From: Romanomermis culicivorax
Lineage: Eukaryota; Nematoda; Enoplea; Mermithida; Mermithidae
Length of the DNA: 64,000 bases
Reading direction: 5' to 3'
NCBI GenBank assembly: GCA_963922205.1
Contig: CAWUHX010000025.1
Coordinates: forward strand, 1,612,001 to 1,676,000
Within the stretch, counting starts at the first letter, position 1; every line of letters begins with the position of its first letter. The notes under the pieces were generated by a model. It searched no databases and was not told the DNA's origin. It saw nothing but the letters and a program-made list of their open reading frames with translations. Below are positions 30,476 through 40,389 of the stretch, in pieces. The translations under genes were made by a program, and so were the position numbers.

Positions 30476-32125
30476 TTACCTATCAGATTCATCTATTCCA
30501 GTTGACCGACGACCTCCAACGCGGAGTCCGTGGGGATTCCGGGCGGCGGTCCCTGGTTGATAACACGTGCCGGTGGCGCCGTTGTACCTTCCGTCGGTCG
30601 ATACGACGCCATTACTCTGACGTCGCCAGTCGTTTTCGGTGTCGCTGACGGGTTTACGTTGACCGGCGTCGCATATTTCGGTGGTGGCGGCGGAAAGGTC
30701 AACAACGGGGTCGCCGAAACCACTGCCGTAGCTGAAAAACCAATACTGATTACACAGAGGATAACACAGTTGTGAGCGATCCGCCAGGTGTTCAGCCAAA
30801 ACTTTATCATCCAGATCAAATAGATCTGGGTGAAGAAGACCGTCGGTAACCCCTACAGCATTATTTTGCCGTGGAGGTGACCGATATTGGTTCCCTGTCC
30901 CGTGAGGAATTGGATTAGCATACCTCCGAAAATTTCCACTTGCCCCCTGAGGAGAGTAACCAGAATTACCAAAATTAGTCTCACCAGGCAGTGTCGAATT
31001 TCGATTGGGGCAAGCCATTGCCCGGTGCACTCGTAGTTTTCGGCAATGCGGGCAGGGTCTGTCGCATCGGTCAGTCGGGTGCGCCCTCGTTCGACAAAAA
31101 TAGCAACGGCTGGCGCCGGTGGCGGAGGCGGTGCTAGGGCCGGCGCTATTGGGATTTTGCGCCCGGCAAGTAGCCTCGTTGTGGGTGCAGTGTCCATGGT
31201 AGGAGCTTATCTGTAGATGTGCCCCTGAGGGGTGATCGCCGGCGGCTTGGACATGGGTCGACGGCGTCGAATTTCTCGAAGGCGGCGCCGATTGCTGAGC
31301 CATAAGTCGCGCAACGTGAGCCGTGAGCCGGGCCACCTCCGATTGTAAACGTCGAACCTCGTCGGAGGGGGTGGCCCACGGACGTTGAGCGGTGCTCCTT
31401 TGATTCGACATTGACCTGACGTTGTCGGCTGTCCTTTGTTCTGAAGAGAAAACAGCATTAGATGGGGCAGTATACCTAATCTCATCCCGAAAAATCTGTG
31501 ATTCCGCGTAACAAGCTGCTTTGAGAGTCTCTTCAAGAGTTGTGAACTCCCTGAACTTAATACTATCTCTAAGGACTGGTCTCAACCCTCTCAGAAAGAT
31601 AGGTTGAATAATAGAATCCCTAACGTCAGTCGCGAGATCCGGATAAGCCACCCTGGACAGTCTCTTAAGGTGCTCAAGGTAGACTATCACGGATTCAGTC
31701 GGCTTCTGCAGGCGATCCTGGATCAACTGCTGATGCAGATCTGAATCACGCCCTACTGGAAAGTCTCTCCTAAGAAAAGCTGTGAACTCTTCGTAGCGGG
31801 TAGGCTGCGGAGTACCACTGCTAAAGTCCCGGTAGGATGCCAGAGCAGGACCTGTGAGGCAAGACTCCAAAAACGCGATTTTATATGCATGATCCGCTTC
31901 TGTTACCCCTTGAAGTGTAAAGAAGCGGGTCAAGTGGGATATAAAATCCGTTATGGACTCACCAAAAGCACCTGAAAAGGCAGGAGGGGCCATGAAGCTG
32001 GACACAGGAGGGTGCCTTCTGCCATTCATAGCCTCTAGCTTTTGGTTGAGTGGTCCAAGGGCATTCTCAAATGCAGCTTGGACCTTATTCTCAATCTGTG
32101 AAGGTAAATCAATTTCTGACTTCAT
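30476..32125 (-). CDS. gag: gag of the gag-env-pol element
   Basis: 549 residues from ATG at 32125. Residues about 40-230 match the retrotransposon gag (capsid) pattern: FSGAFGESITDFISHLTRFF, then ESCLTGPALASYRDF, then the LQKPTESVIVYLEHLKRL region. A Gln/Ser/Pro-rich linker follows. The nucleocapsid part has an HGHCTHNEATC motif, a CX2CX4HX4C knuckle (CYFCRTRAHPTDRC) and a variant CPHCRKLRVHRAMAC. The C-terminal 120 residues have no motif. The stop at 30476-30478 overlaps a possible splice donor (GATAG/GTAAAC). Gag forms the particle shell and packages the RNA. Confidence 0.88.
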   Translation of the reverse strand: MKSEIDLPSQIENKVQAAFENALGPLNQKLEAMNGRRHPPVSSFMAPPAFSGAFGESITDFISHLTRFFTLQGVTEADHAYKIAFLESCLTGPALASYRDFSSGTPQPTRYEEFTAFLRRDFPVGRDSDLHQQLIQDRLQKPTESVIVYLEHLKRLSRVAYPDLATDVRDSIIQPIFLRGLRPVLRDSIKFREFTTLEETLKAACYAESQIFRDEIRYTAPSNAVFSSEQRTADNVRSMSNQRSTAQRPWATPSDEVRRLQSEVARLTAHVARLMAQQSAPPSRNSTPSTHVQAAGDHPSGAHLQISSYHGHCTHNEATCRAQNPNSAGPSTASATGASRCYFCRTRAHPTDRCDRPCPHCRKLRVHRAMACPNRNSTLPGETNFGNSGYSPQGASGNFRRYANPIPHGTGNQYRSPPRQNNAVGVTDGLLHPDLFDLDDKVLAEHLADRSQLCYPLCNQYWFFSYGSGFGDPVVDLSAATTEICDAGQRKPVSDTENDWRRQSNGVVSTDGRYNGATGTCYQPGTAARNPHGLRVGGRRSTGIDESDR

Positions 32126-35100
32126 AGATGAGAATTCGTCTTCCTGTAAGGTATCTAAGACTGATGATCGTGCCTGTGAAGTTATTCGATCAAACTGAAT
32201 AGAGAGGGGCTCACTTGTCTGCTTAAGCTTAGTACTAAGGCGACAGGAACGTCTAGGTGTCTCTATTTTGTAGAAGTGAAGTAAGAGTTACTCTTGTAGT
32301 CGCGTGGCGAGGAAGCGCGGGAGGTATGAGATCGTTTGCGCGACGGCATGTTGAGGCTGTAACGCTTGTTCTTTACGATATCTAGCGGCCACTCAGCGAT
32401 GGGGCTAGAAAAGGACAAGGTTTTAGCTCTCAGAACAGCCAGACGGAGAGATAGGTTGACGCAGAAGGGAATTTATCTGGTCACCTACGTAGGTAAAGAG
32501 GGGATAACCCGAGTGTAAAGAGAGGGAGAAGTGGACCCAAACTTTAGAGATGAATGGGGCTAGACCCGGTTATTTAAACCAAAAGTATAATACATTTGAA
32601 AGGAAAGTGGTGGAATTCCAACCATAAAATTAAGGTACCGACGTTAGGGCGTACGGATAAACCCGCTCAAAAGGGAATTTTATCTGGAGGTCAAGTCCAT
32701 TGTACTAGTTTACAAACTTTGGGATATGGGAGGGCTCGTAACCGACAAAGTCCTACTCACCAGGAGTAGCGCATGCAGTGGCTTAAGAATTAATAAGTAA
32801 AGGGGGACAACTTAAAGTAAACTTAGTGGGTGCTAATAGATAGGGACAAAATTAGTTTACAAACCAGACTACGCAAAGGGAATCGCACTATTACGCAATC
32901 GGCCTCACTCACTAGGAGCAATTGCGAACTCTGAAAAGTGTGATGACTAGACAGGAGGATCCCGGGAGGACGTCATTCGCGTGTATGATACAACCGTGCC
33001 CAGAAACGGGAATGCGCGTTTTGAACAGAACGGGAACTCTCCAGGAGTATTATATACAGCTGGGGGCCGGGTTTCCGTTCACTGAGATGAAGTGAGGATC
33101 GCAGGTCACCAGTTGAGATATAAGAGCACCAGGTACCGAGGTGCTATTCTGACACACTCAGTCAGTAAAAGGGCATGGGGGTCCCTGGCCCAGCTGTGCC
33201 AGTGGTGGAGGTGGGGAAATGCAGGCTTCCTCCTATGAATCGAGGCTAGGCTCAACACATCTTGAGATCAGGGGTACAGTCTGTCTCGAATAAATGAGTG
33301 TAAAATGAGGTGCTAAGGCGGACTTAGTTGTAATGTGTTTAGGCGGACTCGAACACCTTCGCTTAGGTGGACTAGCGGTCATATTATGCTAAGGGACAAA
33401 CCAACGGAGGCGAACTCAGGATTAAGGGCGACTCTAGTGCGAACATTATTAGGCCAGCTAACGAAGGCGTTTGAGTGTAAAGAAATGGTTACAGAGGGGT
33501 CTTTTACACCTTAGGCCCAACCAGTGGCTGTGCCGTAATTCCTGAGGAATTATTCTGGTGGGGACACTAAAGAAGATCATAGATGAGAAAGAAATGCGAG
33601 AATTTAGATAAGAAATTTACAAGAAGGTTGTCGACCCTTGCAGTTGTTGGACACAGGCAGTACCAACTGCAAATGCCCAACGGTTGCGTATGTTGAACAA
33701 CCAACCCAGCTGAGGCGGAGTGTAAACCCGTTCGAACCTACAGTTAAAGCTTAGAAGAGTAGTCACGTGCTGATCCATCAGTGCCGCTACCCTTGCGGAC
33801 AACCTGATCAGTGCCACGGACCGAGTGCATCTCAGGTTGCGTGAGCATGTCTACTGATGTTTCCCAGGCACCAGTAGCACACAGACACAACCCTAACACA
33901 AGAGCCGTAGGTGAGAAAATAATACTACAATCATCACCTAGAACTCAAGTGGCATCTTGGAAACCCACAGTAACCCGGTGCTGACGTCAAAAGATGTGAT
34001 ATACACCACCACACACTCGGTGCTGACCTCAGGTAACTGGGATGTAAGTACCATAACCTCATATTGCAGTACGTACGCCAAAAAGTAAGAGCCTACGGCT
34101 ACAATCTCTTTACGGCAATACGGGGCATCACCATTGCTGAGGCCAGAATAAGACTGTAAAGCCTTAATTCCGATACTGGAATAGAGATTTATCATTGTGG
34201 ACATCAGTAGATAGGGCCCTAGGCCAGCAACCTTGCTACGACAACACGGAGCATCGCCGTTGCTGACGCCAAAAGGTAATAGCTGAGTCTCAGTTATCCT
34301 ACGACAATGATATGAGATGCAGTTGTTGCAGACGCCAGATGTGCGGTTTGTAAGGCCTCACATCTACGAACAACAATACGGTGCATTGTTGTTGCTGACG
34401 TCAAGGACTGAAGCCAGAATAACCGACCAATCCTAGTGCAACAACATGAGCCTCTGCTGTTGCAGACATCAGAAAGACAGTGCCATACAGTCACCATCCT
34501 GCAATAACAACCTGTTACGTTGCCATTGCTGACGTCAGAGGTAGAGCCGGAGGGCCACCCACCCCTTAAAGCAACAGCAAGGGATGCAGCTGGTGCAGAC
34601 GCAGGGGGAGGACACGGAGAACTTGCAACCCCTGAACGGCCACATGCTATGCGGCCATTGCTGACGTCAGAAGCATGACCCCACTAGTCAAGCCTCAGTG
34701 CAACAGCAGCATGTGAGGTAGTTGCGGACGTCAGAGGTGGGGTCGCACAAGACACAACACCTCATAACAACAACCCAATAAGTAGTTGTTGCTGACGCCA
34801 GTGGTCCCGATCGGTAAGATCCTCACCACTTGCAACCACCCAGAATGAAAAAGAGAAAAAGAAAAGAAGAAGACCGTACAGTAGTGGAAAAAAATAATGA
34901 GAATGACCTACTGAAGGTTTGCCAACTATGACGTATGTGTGACCAGTGAAGAAAAGTTTTGGTTGTGAAAATTTGAATAGAAGTGAGAAAAGGGGATGTT
35001 GGGTTGGTTTGGGGTTTTTTTTTTGGTAGGAAAAAGGATAAAATTTTTTAATTTGTTTGTTTAGAAAGAGAGAGAGAAAAAAATGGGTTATAAGATTTAT

Positions 35101-36167
35101 TGGAGTTGGTTTTGGAGATAAGAAAATTTATAAGGTGAAAAAGTTATTATAATTGGGTCACACTCTACGCATAGAAGACCGAAAAAAGGAAAAGCAAAGT
35201 AAATAAAATTAAAATTTAAGGCCCTAGAGATAAGCGATGTGATCTGCTAAGTACGGTGTTATATGTGTCAACAGTAAAATGTTGGCTTGTTTGGCCGGAA
35301 AAATGAGCAACTTGGCTAGTGCTCAGTGAAGATAAGAAAAATTGAAAAAGTGTGTTGACACACATACCGGACACAGATAACAACTCACGACCACACTTGA
35401 CATCCAGAATCAAGAGTGGAAGGGTTACTGTACCTCGTGATCGGAGATCCCGAAACCCTCAGGGGCTGTGAAAACTTTATGGGCTGTGATACTCAAGTAC
35501 CCGTACCCAGGTATACTGTAGTTAGAGTATGTGCAACTCGCAGTCATACTGTAACCAAAAGGCCTACGGCGCTACAGTAACCTGTCCGATCACACGCAGT
35601 GAATGGAGGCTCAAGTTGATGAAAAAAAAAATGGAAAGAAAAAGAGAAGCGAAAGCTCAGAGGAGAGTTATGGCAGAATACTCGATTTTCTCAACTCTGG
35701 GAATTTTATGACTCTTGGGGATTAAATCTGGGAAAAATCGATACCAGAGGATTAACCAAAGCTTACGGGAGTTACTATACTCATAAGGGGTTAATTTACG
35801 CGCAAGAATCATTAATTTAATCACGCGTGGGGCAAATCCCAACCTACAGTAATCAAATTTTACTCAAATGCGGTGCTATCTGAGTTGGCGTTAGACTCGA
35901 ATATAAGGGCCTATTCCGACCTAAGGGGTAGTCTACCTTCTTACGGGCATATCCACTTACATGAGGGCAAAAAATTCATCCTAAGGGTCAGTATCCCACT
36001 TTGAATGCGAATCAGCAGACCTGAGAGAAGTTTCCCCACTCAAGTGGCGATTCTCATGATCTGATGGAGGTTTCCCCTACTCAAATCGAAAATTTACCTA
36101 ATTGAAAGAGGTATCTCACTCAAAAGGTTAAAAGGTTCGTTCCCAAGGACTGTGGAGTCAGACTTAA
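32126..36167 (-). other. 4-kb untranslated leader of the gag-env-pol element
   Basis: Lies between the primer-binding site and the gag ATG, with no supported ORF. It contains the periodic array at 33975-34805, short direct repeats (TTAGGCGGACT-type, three times at 33310-33375), a purine-rich stretch at 34845-35130, and degenerate repeats rich in CTCA at 35880-36130. Ordinary Ty3/gypsy leaders are a few hundred bases. Confidence 0.7.
33975..34805. repeat. Array of about 12 hairpin-plus-TGACGTCA-like motifs, about 66-bp period
   Basis: Motifs of the form GCTGACGTCAG or GCAGACGCCAG start near 33981, 34022, 34137, 34262, 34329, 34396, 34464, 34529, 34598, 34662, 34727 and 34792. The last nine are spaced 64-69 bp. 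Most are preceded by a short inverted repeat such as GCAACAAC...GTTGTTGC. Units are otherwise diverged. The core of several is the palindrome TGACGTCA, known as the CRE/ATF site. Confidence 0.75.
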
Positions 36168-36189
36168 GGTCGATTTTCCAGCCTCGCCA
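36168..36189 (-). promoter_or_regulatory. Primer-binding site of the gag-env-pol element
   Basis: On the minus strand TGGCGAGGCTGGAAAATC follows the LTR end with no gap. TGG complements tRNA CCA. The miniature element uses a near-identical start (TGGCGAGGCTTGG), implying the same primer tRNA. This site also fixes the element's orientation. Confidence 0.8.
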
Positions 36190-37618
36190 TGTCACATTAA
36201 ACGAAGTGGAGCCATGTCACATTAAACAGAGGTGGTGATCAGTCACATTGACCGGCAAACCGGTACCATATCCCATAGGAAACATGGCCATGACACGGTA
36301 GGTGACATGCTGTGACCCCGTGGGGTGGCTCCAGTATGTTTCTTCGTTTCGGGAACCCAACCCAGCTGGTACTACCACAGGTAAACCTATGGTGTACCTC
36401 GGCCTTGTCCTGGGGTTAATGCTGTAGAATAATGGACAACGCGGCCGGGTCGGGGGTGTCAATCCCTAGTCCTCATTCACCGGAATGGGGGGCTGTGCCA
36501 TTCGAAGAATGGCTTACTGTAGGGGACCCGATTGTTAACCTAAATCCCCTTTGTAGGCCCTGACCTTAAGGGTCTGAGGACTCTTCTTAACTGAGGGTAC
36601 TTCCGAGAGAAAACTGGCTTAGGGGAGACTCCCACAAATATACCCTCACTAACAATAACCCCTGAGAAGACTTACGACACCTCTTCTCAAATTACTCGGC
36701 GCTGGGCGACGGGTTCGAGGTCAAACGCGGGGTCCTACGGACGGCGATGTGGGAACGAAGTCCGAGCGATTCGGCGTGGGTATTCGGCGGCTGCTAGTGG
36801 CAGGCGGCGATAACAAAAGTCTCCTCGGCGAGGGGCGATGGGTCTCTACAACTAACGGCGACGGGGACGGATTCCTACGGTCGGGTTACTGTAGGCGATG
36901 TGTGTATGTGTAGGTCGGGGTCCGAATATGGTAATTTATTGACGTGTGACGGCAATGCAGTTGACAACAATAAAAATATAATAAAAATATCGACGGCAGA
37001 CGCGACGTGAAGCTAAACGACGAAAAACCAGTTAGGCCCAATAAAAGAGGTGAAAAACTAAAGAAACATGCCCTTTTAAAGGGCTCCATAGACTACAGTA
37101 TGCCCTGGGCGGAGTTAACACTCCCCCAAGCTAACTTCTGCAGCGGAAATCGTTGCAGAAGATGCCTATGATCACATAGACATTTTTCAGTTCACAACGT
37201 TAAGCATTGGGGCGAGTTTTCACTCTCCATGCTTAACATAGGAACGTCACTAGTGAGAATTTCAACTAGTCGTTTCACGTTGTGAAACGACGCTAGTTTT
37301 TACTGATAAGAAGTGCACGTTGTGCTCTAATTACAGCGATGAGCTCGGAGAGCTTATCTCTAACCGAAATTCTTGACTAGCGGGCACATACCATAGTCTA
37401 CGTGTGCGATTGAAAATAATAAATTGAAACGGAAATAAATGTGCGCAAAAGCAACAGAAATAAACATAAAAAGTACACACATAAATTGCATGTAAAAAGT
37501 ATAAAAACGAAACGCAAAATTGATGTAAATTACTGTAACACAAAACATAACGAAAAACATAATGAAAAATTGTGATGTGAATCACGTGGCGTTCGACGAA
37601 ATCCGTCGGCACGTGACA
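36190..37618 (-). repeat. 5' LTR (without the miniature element)
   Basis: 1429 bp, ends TGTCAC/GTGACA. It aligns with 20662-22826 apart from the 733-bp insertion and scattered substitutions. It holds the empty target site ACGG at 36949-36952. Sequence right of 37618 is unrelated to the element and is taken as host flank. Confidence 0.9.
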
Positions 37619-38641
37619 ATCTTATCATGTTTCGTTCCGTTGTACGTTGTCCTCGTGGACCGTGAACCATCGCCTACTGTTCTTCAAGATCAAGTAAAGT
37701 ATCGTTAAAATTTGGTCGTTACAATTGGGCTTAAAGCTTATAGTTCATTTGCTCTGAACATGTTTGTTGAAGACAAATGAGCGCACAACCTTCGGTTTAA
37801 TTACGTCGCATGTTTTGGCATATAAAATGGCGTGTCCCCAAAATAGGGAAATCCACAACCATGAAACTCAAAATAGCAAGACTCAAAACAGCGTTTCTCA
37901 AAACAACAATTCTCTTTCAGCGAAGTCTCAATATAGTGATTCTCATGACAGCGAAGTCCCAAAACAGCGATTCTCAATAGCGAAATCTCAAAACAGCGAT
38001 TCTCAAAACAACGAAGTCTCAAAACAGTGATTTTCAACACAGTGAATAGTAAAAAGTTCTATGCATTACAGTAAACGCACACATCATTTTTATAATAAAT
38101 ATGCAAATTAGGTATTTTAAAATCGTTTTTGATAGTTGAGGTCTATTTGCATTTGGTCATCTAAGTTTCACATGCTTTTGTGCTGCAGTTGTGGTAGATA
38201 TGCGCGAACGGACCATTCCAAAATCACAAAACAATATCTGTCAGAGAAAAATTTTTGCGAAACGTTTGAAAAAAACGAAAACAAGAAATTATGACAAAGA
38301 TTCCCGATCAAAGTTGTTCTGAATGGAGCTTAATTCAAATTTAAATTAATGAAATAAATAAAACAAAATGAAATAAGCAAATAAGATGAAATGAATAAAA
38401 TAATTAAGCAGTAAAGGCCGAAAAAAACAAATAATAAAGAAACGAAAAGTAAAATAATGTAGTAAAAGTAGGTAAAAAATAGAACAAAAGAACACAAATC
38501 GAAAAAATTTAGCAACAAGAACAAAAAGTGTTTCAAAGTAAGAATAATATAAAGAGAAATGTCAATAAAGCAAAAAACAGAAAACATGCCTCTAGATATG
38601 TTAATAATAAACAAACCAGAAAAAAAAGCTGAAATGTGAAA
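37619..38641. other. Host flank with the left arm of a foldback repeat
   Basis: No supported gene. Positions 37855-38040 hold degenerate tandem units of about 15 bp (CTCAAAACAGCGATT-type). The rest is AT-rich with no feature I can name. Confidence 0.6.
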
Positions 38642-38930
38642 ACACATGCCATGAAGCCATAATGTCAGAAATCTGGAGATCGACGCCAAAATGTGTGACT
38701 CCAGGATCCACCAGATCGAAATGGAGATCCAAATAGGCCATGCACCATACCGTCTACCCCGCTCACCATTCTTCCATTCTGAAGATGACTTTTTTTGAAA
38801 ATTCTCTATTTTGGGAATTTGTTCAGAGACTTCACTGTTTTGAGACCTGGATCTTTTGAGAATCACTGTTTTGAGACATCACTGTATTGAGTCTCACTAT
38901 TTTGAGTTTCGCTGAATAGGTGTGAAACCT
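37855..38930. mobile_element. Foldback-type element with repeat-built inverted arms
   Basis: The left arm (37855-38040) is built of CTCAAAACAGCGATT units. The right arm (about 38815-38930) is the reverse complement of the same units (TTTTGAGAATCACTGTTTTGAGAC). About 770 bp separate them. Terminal inverted arms made of short tandem repeats are typical of Foldback/Galileo-like elements. No transposase is seen. Confidence 0.55.
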
Positions 38931-39189
38931 GTAAAACAATCGAAGCATGAAATAGGATTCCACGGTTGGCAATGACAAGGCACTCGGTGTGTAAATATCG
39001 TATATTTTTACAGATCAAAATATAGCGTACGGAGTGAGAATAATAATTTTCAGCTGCAGTAGCTTGAGCTAATCCTAAACATACTTTTCAGTTCCCGAGA
39101 ACAATTTTCAATAAATAGATTTCACTACGTTGATGAGTCCGGCTGTTTACCACGCGGCCTGCTGCGGTACACACACCACAATCCCTGCA

Positions 39190-39262
39190 ACGTCCACTTG
39201 GCCAGCGCGTCCGCATTGCATTCAAAAGGTCGAACGTTCAAGTCCCTCACCAGTGTTATTGT
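39190..39262 (+). repeat. Possible tRNA-derived SINE head
   Basis: Contains an A-box-like TGGCCAGCGCG and, 45 bp later, a B-box-like GTTCAAGTCCC. The arms pair poorly, so it is not a tRNA gene. It could be a decayed SINE or chance. It recurs in the second block near 51550. Confidence 0.3.
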
Positions 39263-39339
39263 TCTGATGTGCCGACTACGTGGTTATGGGCGTGATTTAA
39301 AAACACGTCGATTTTTTTCTTTTATTCATGATATCATAA

Positions 39340-40389
39340 TCAGAGATTTTCCAATTCAACAACGCAAAGATCACTTCTGATCTCTCTATAAACGCCGCCA
39401 GAAATTTTACCGTCAGACTTCTCTATCAAAGCGTTTATCCTGTGAAAAACGAAGTCTTTCGCATTGACGTTTCTAAAATTAGAATCCAAAATTTTAACGT
39501 CGTCAATGTCGAAATCGTCGATTTTTGTGCACAATTTCAAGCTCAAAATCCGACGAAAAAATTTATCCGCAATATTTTCTGGACAACACAGACTATAGAC
39601 GAATTTGCCGTTCTCCTTGTTGAACTTTTCGCCGACTTCACGATGACGTAATATAGTAAAAGATGGTAATAAATTAGAATCGGAGATAAATATGTCGTCT
39701 GTGAGTTTCTTCAATGCCAAAATATCGCTCGCTTCTGACATAAAAAGACTAGTCTGACCATAATATGGAGAAAGATGGGCAAAAAATGAGGAAAAACAAA
39801 AACAAACATAGAAAATATATAGAGCAAAGAACGGAAAGAAAAGGGAACAAAAAATGGAAGGAAAAGAAAAAAAATATAGAACAAAGAACGGAAAGAAAAG
39901 GCAACAAAAAATGGAACGAAAACAGAAAATTGTGAAACGAGAGAAACAATAGAAACTTGATGAATAATAGCAGAAATAAATGCGAAAAGTGGAAGATGAA
40001 AAAAGTTGAGAGGACAACTAGAGCATACCAATTATATCCACATTTGTAGTAATTTCAACAAACCAACATGGCAAGAATGCGAATCGACTGGCAACAATTA
40101 GCGTCAACATTTCTCTATCAACGCCTAACCGCTTCCCGTCGTTAGTCCACGGATCGACGTGTAAAGAGCTATCTAAAGTTCCACACCACGACAACCATCG
40201 ATTTTCGGAACCGTTCGACGAACATTTGGTAGCCGACAAGCATCGCGCAGTCGATAATTTGCACCGGAGAACTAAATCGAAGTATTGCTTTTCCGAGCAG
40301 GGTTCAAAAGAAACAACCAAATAACCAAGTTGTTGAGGTCTGCAATGGTAAAGAAATCTAGCATAAAAAGAACGACGAATTGAGAACAT
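39340..40389 (-). CDS. Unrecognised putative host gene (two ORF segments)
   Basis: An upstream segment (ATG 40389 to about 40029) encodes about 120 residues rich in Cys/Trp/Ser and ends at a good donor (ATTG/GTATGC). A downstream segment (about 39738 to 39340) encodes about 130 residues starting MSEASDILALKKLTD and ending VVELENL before a stop. Between them is a C/T-rich stretch like an intron. The two available acceptors (near 39748 and 39753) do not keep the phase, so I cannot confirm one gene. Both segments are conserved with few changes in the second copy (51702-52751). No domain recognised. Confidence 0.35.

Larger units (their letters stand above)
20662..37618 (-). mobile_element. Ty3/gypsy-like element with gag-env-pol order, long LTRs and 4-kb leader
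   Basis: Minus-strand element. 5' LTR 37618-36190, primer-binding site 36189-36168, leader to 32126, gag 32125-30476, an acidic ORF 30370-29798, env 29817-27811, pol 27881-23291, 3' region, 3' LTR 22826-20662. The LTRs have inverted ends TGTCAC/GTGACA. They differ by scattered bases and by a 733-bp miniature element inside the 3' copy. No target duplication is visible: the 5' LTR abuts what looks like host DNA at 37619, while the 3' LTR abuts a stray primer-binding site and the older element. Two frame breaks and one in-frame stop are present, so it is probably inactive but much less decayed than its plus-strand relative. Confidence 0.85.

Noticed and set aside
30380-30480. A spliced gag joined to the acidic ORF via the GATAG/GTAAAC donor and the TTACAG acceptor
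   Set aside because: The phases do not match: the joined frame is not that of the acidic ORF and stops soon after.
29599-30492. A 297-codon Arg/Pro-rich protein overlapping the acidic ORF
   Set aside because: Composition looks like a shadow frame. Only its last 72 codons, from ATG 29817, have a recognisable feature (signal peptide).
33975-34805. CRISPR-like array
   Set aside because: Units are diverged, the context is a eukaryotic retroelement leader, and there are no identical repeats or cas genes.
38330-38866. A 178-codon membrane protein on the minus strand
   Set aside because: Hydrophobic low-complexity sequence from A/T-rich DNA; part lies in the foldback arm. No conserved domain.
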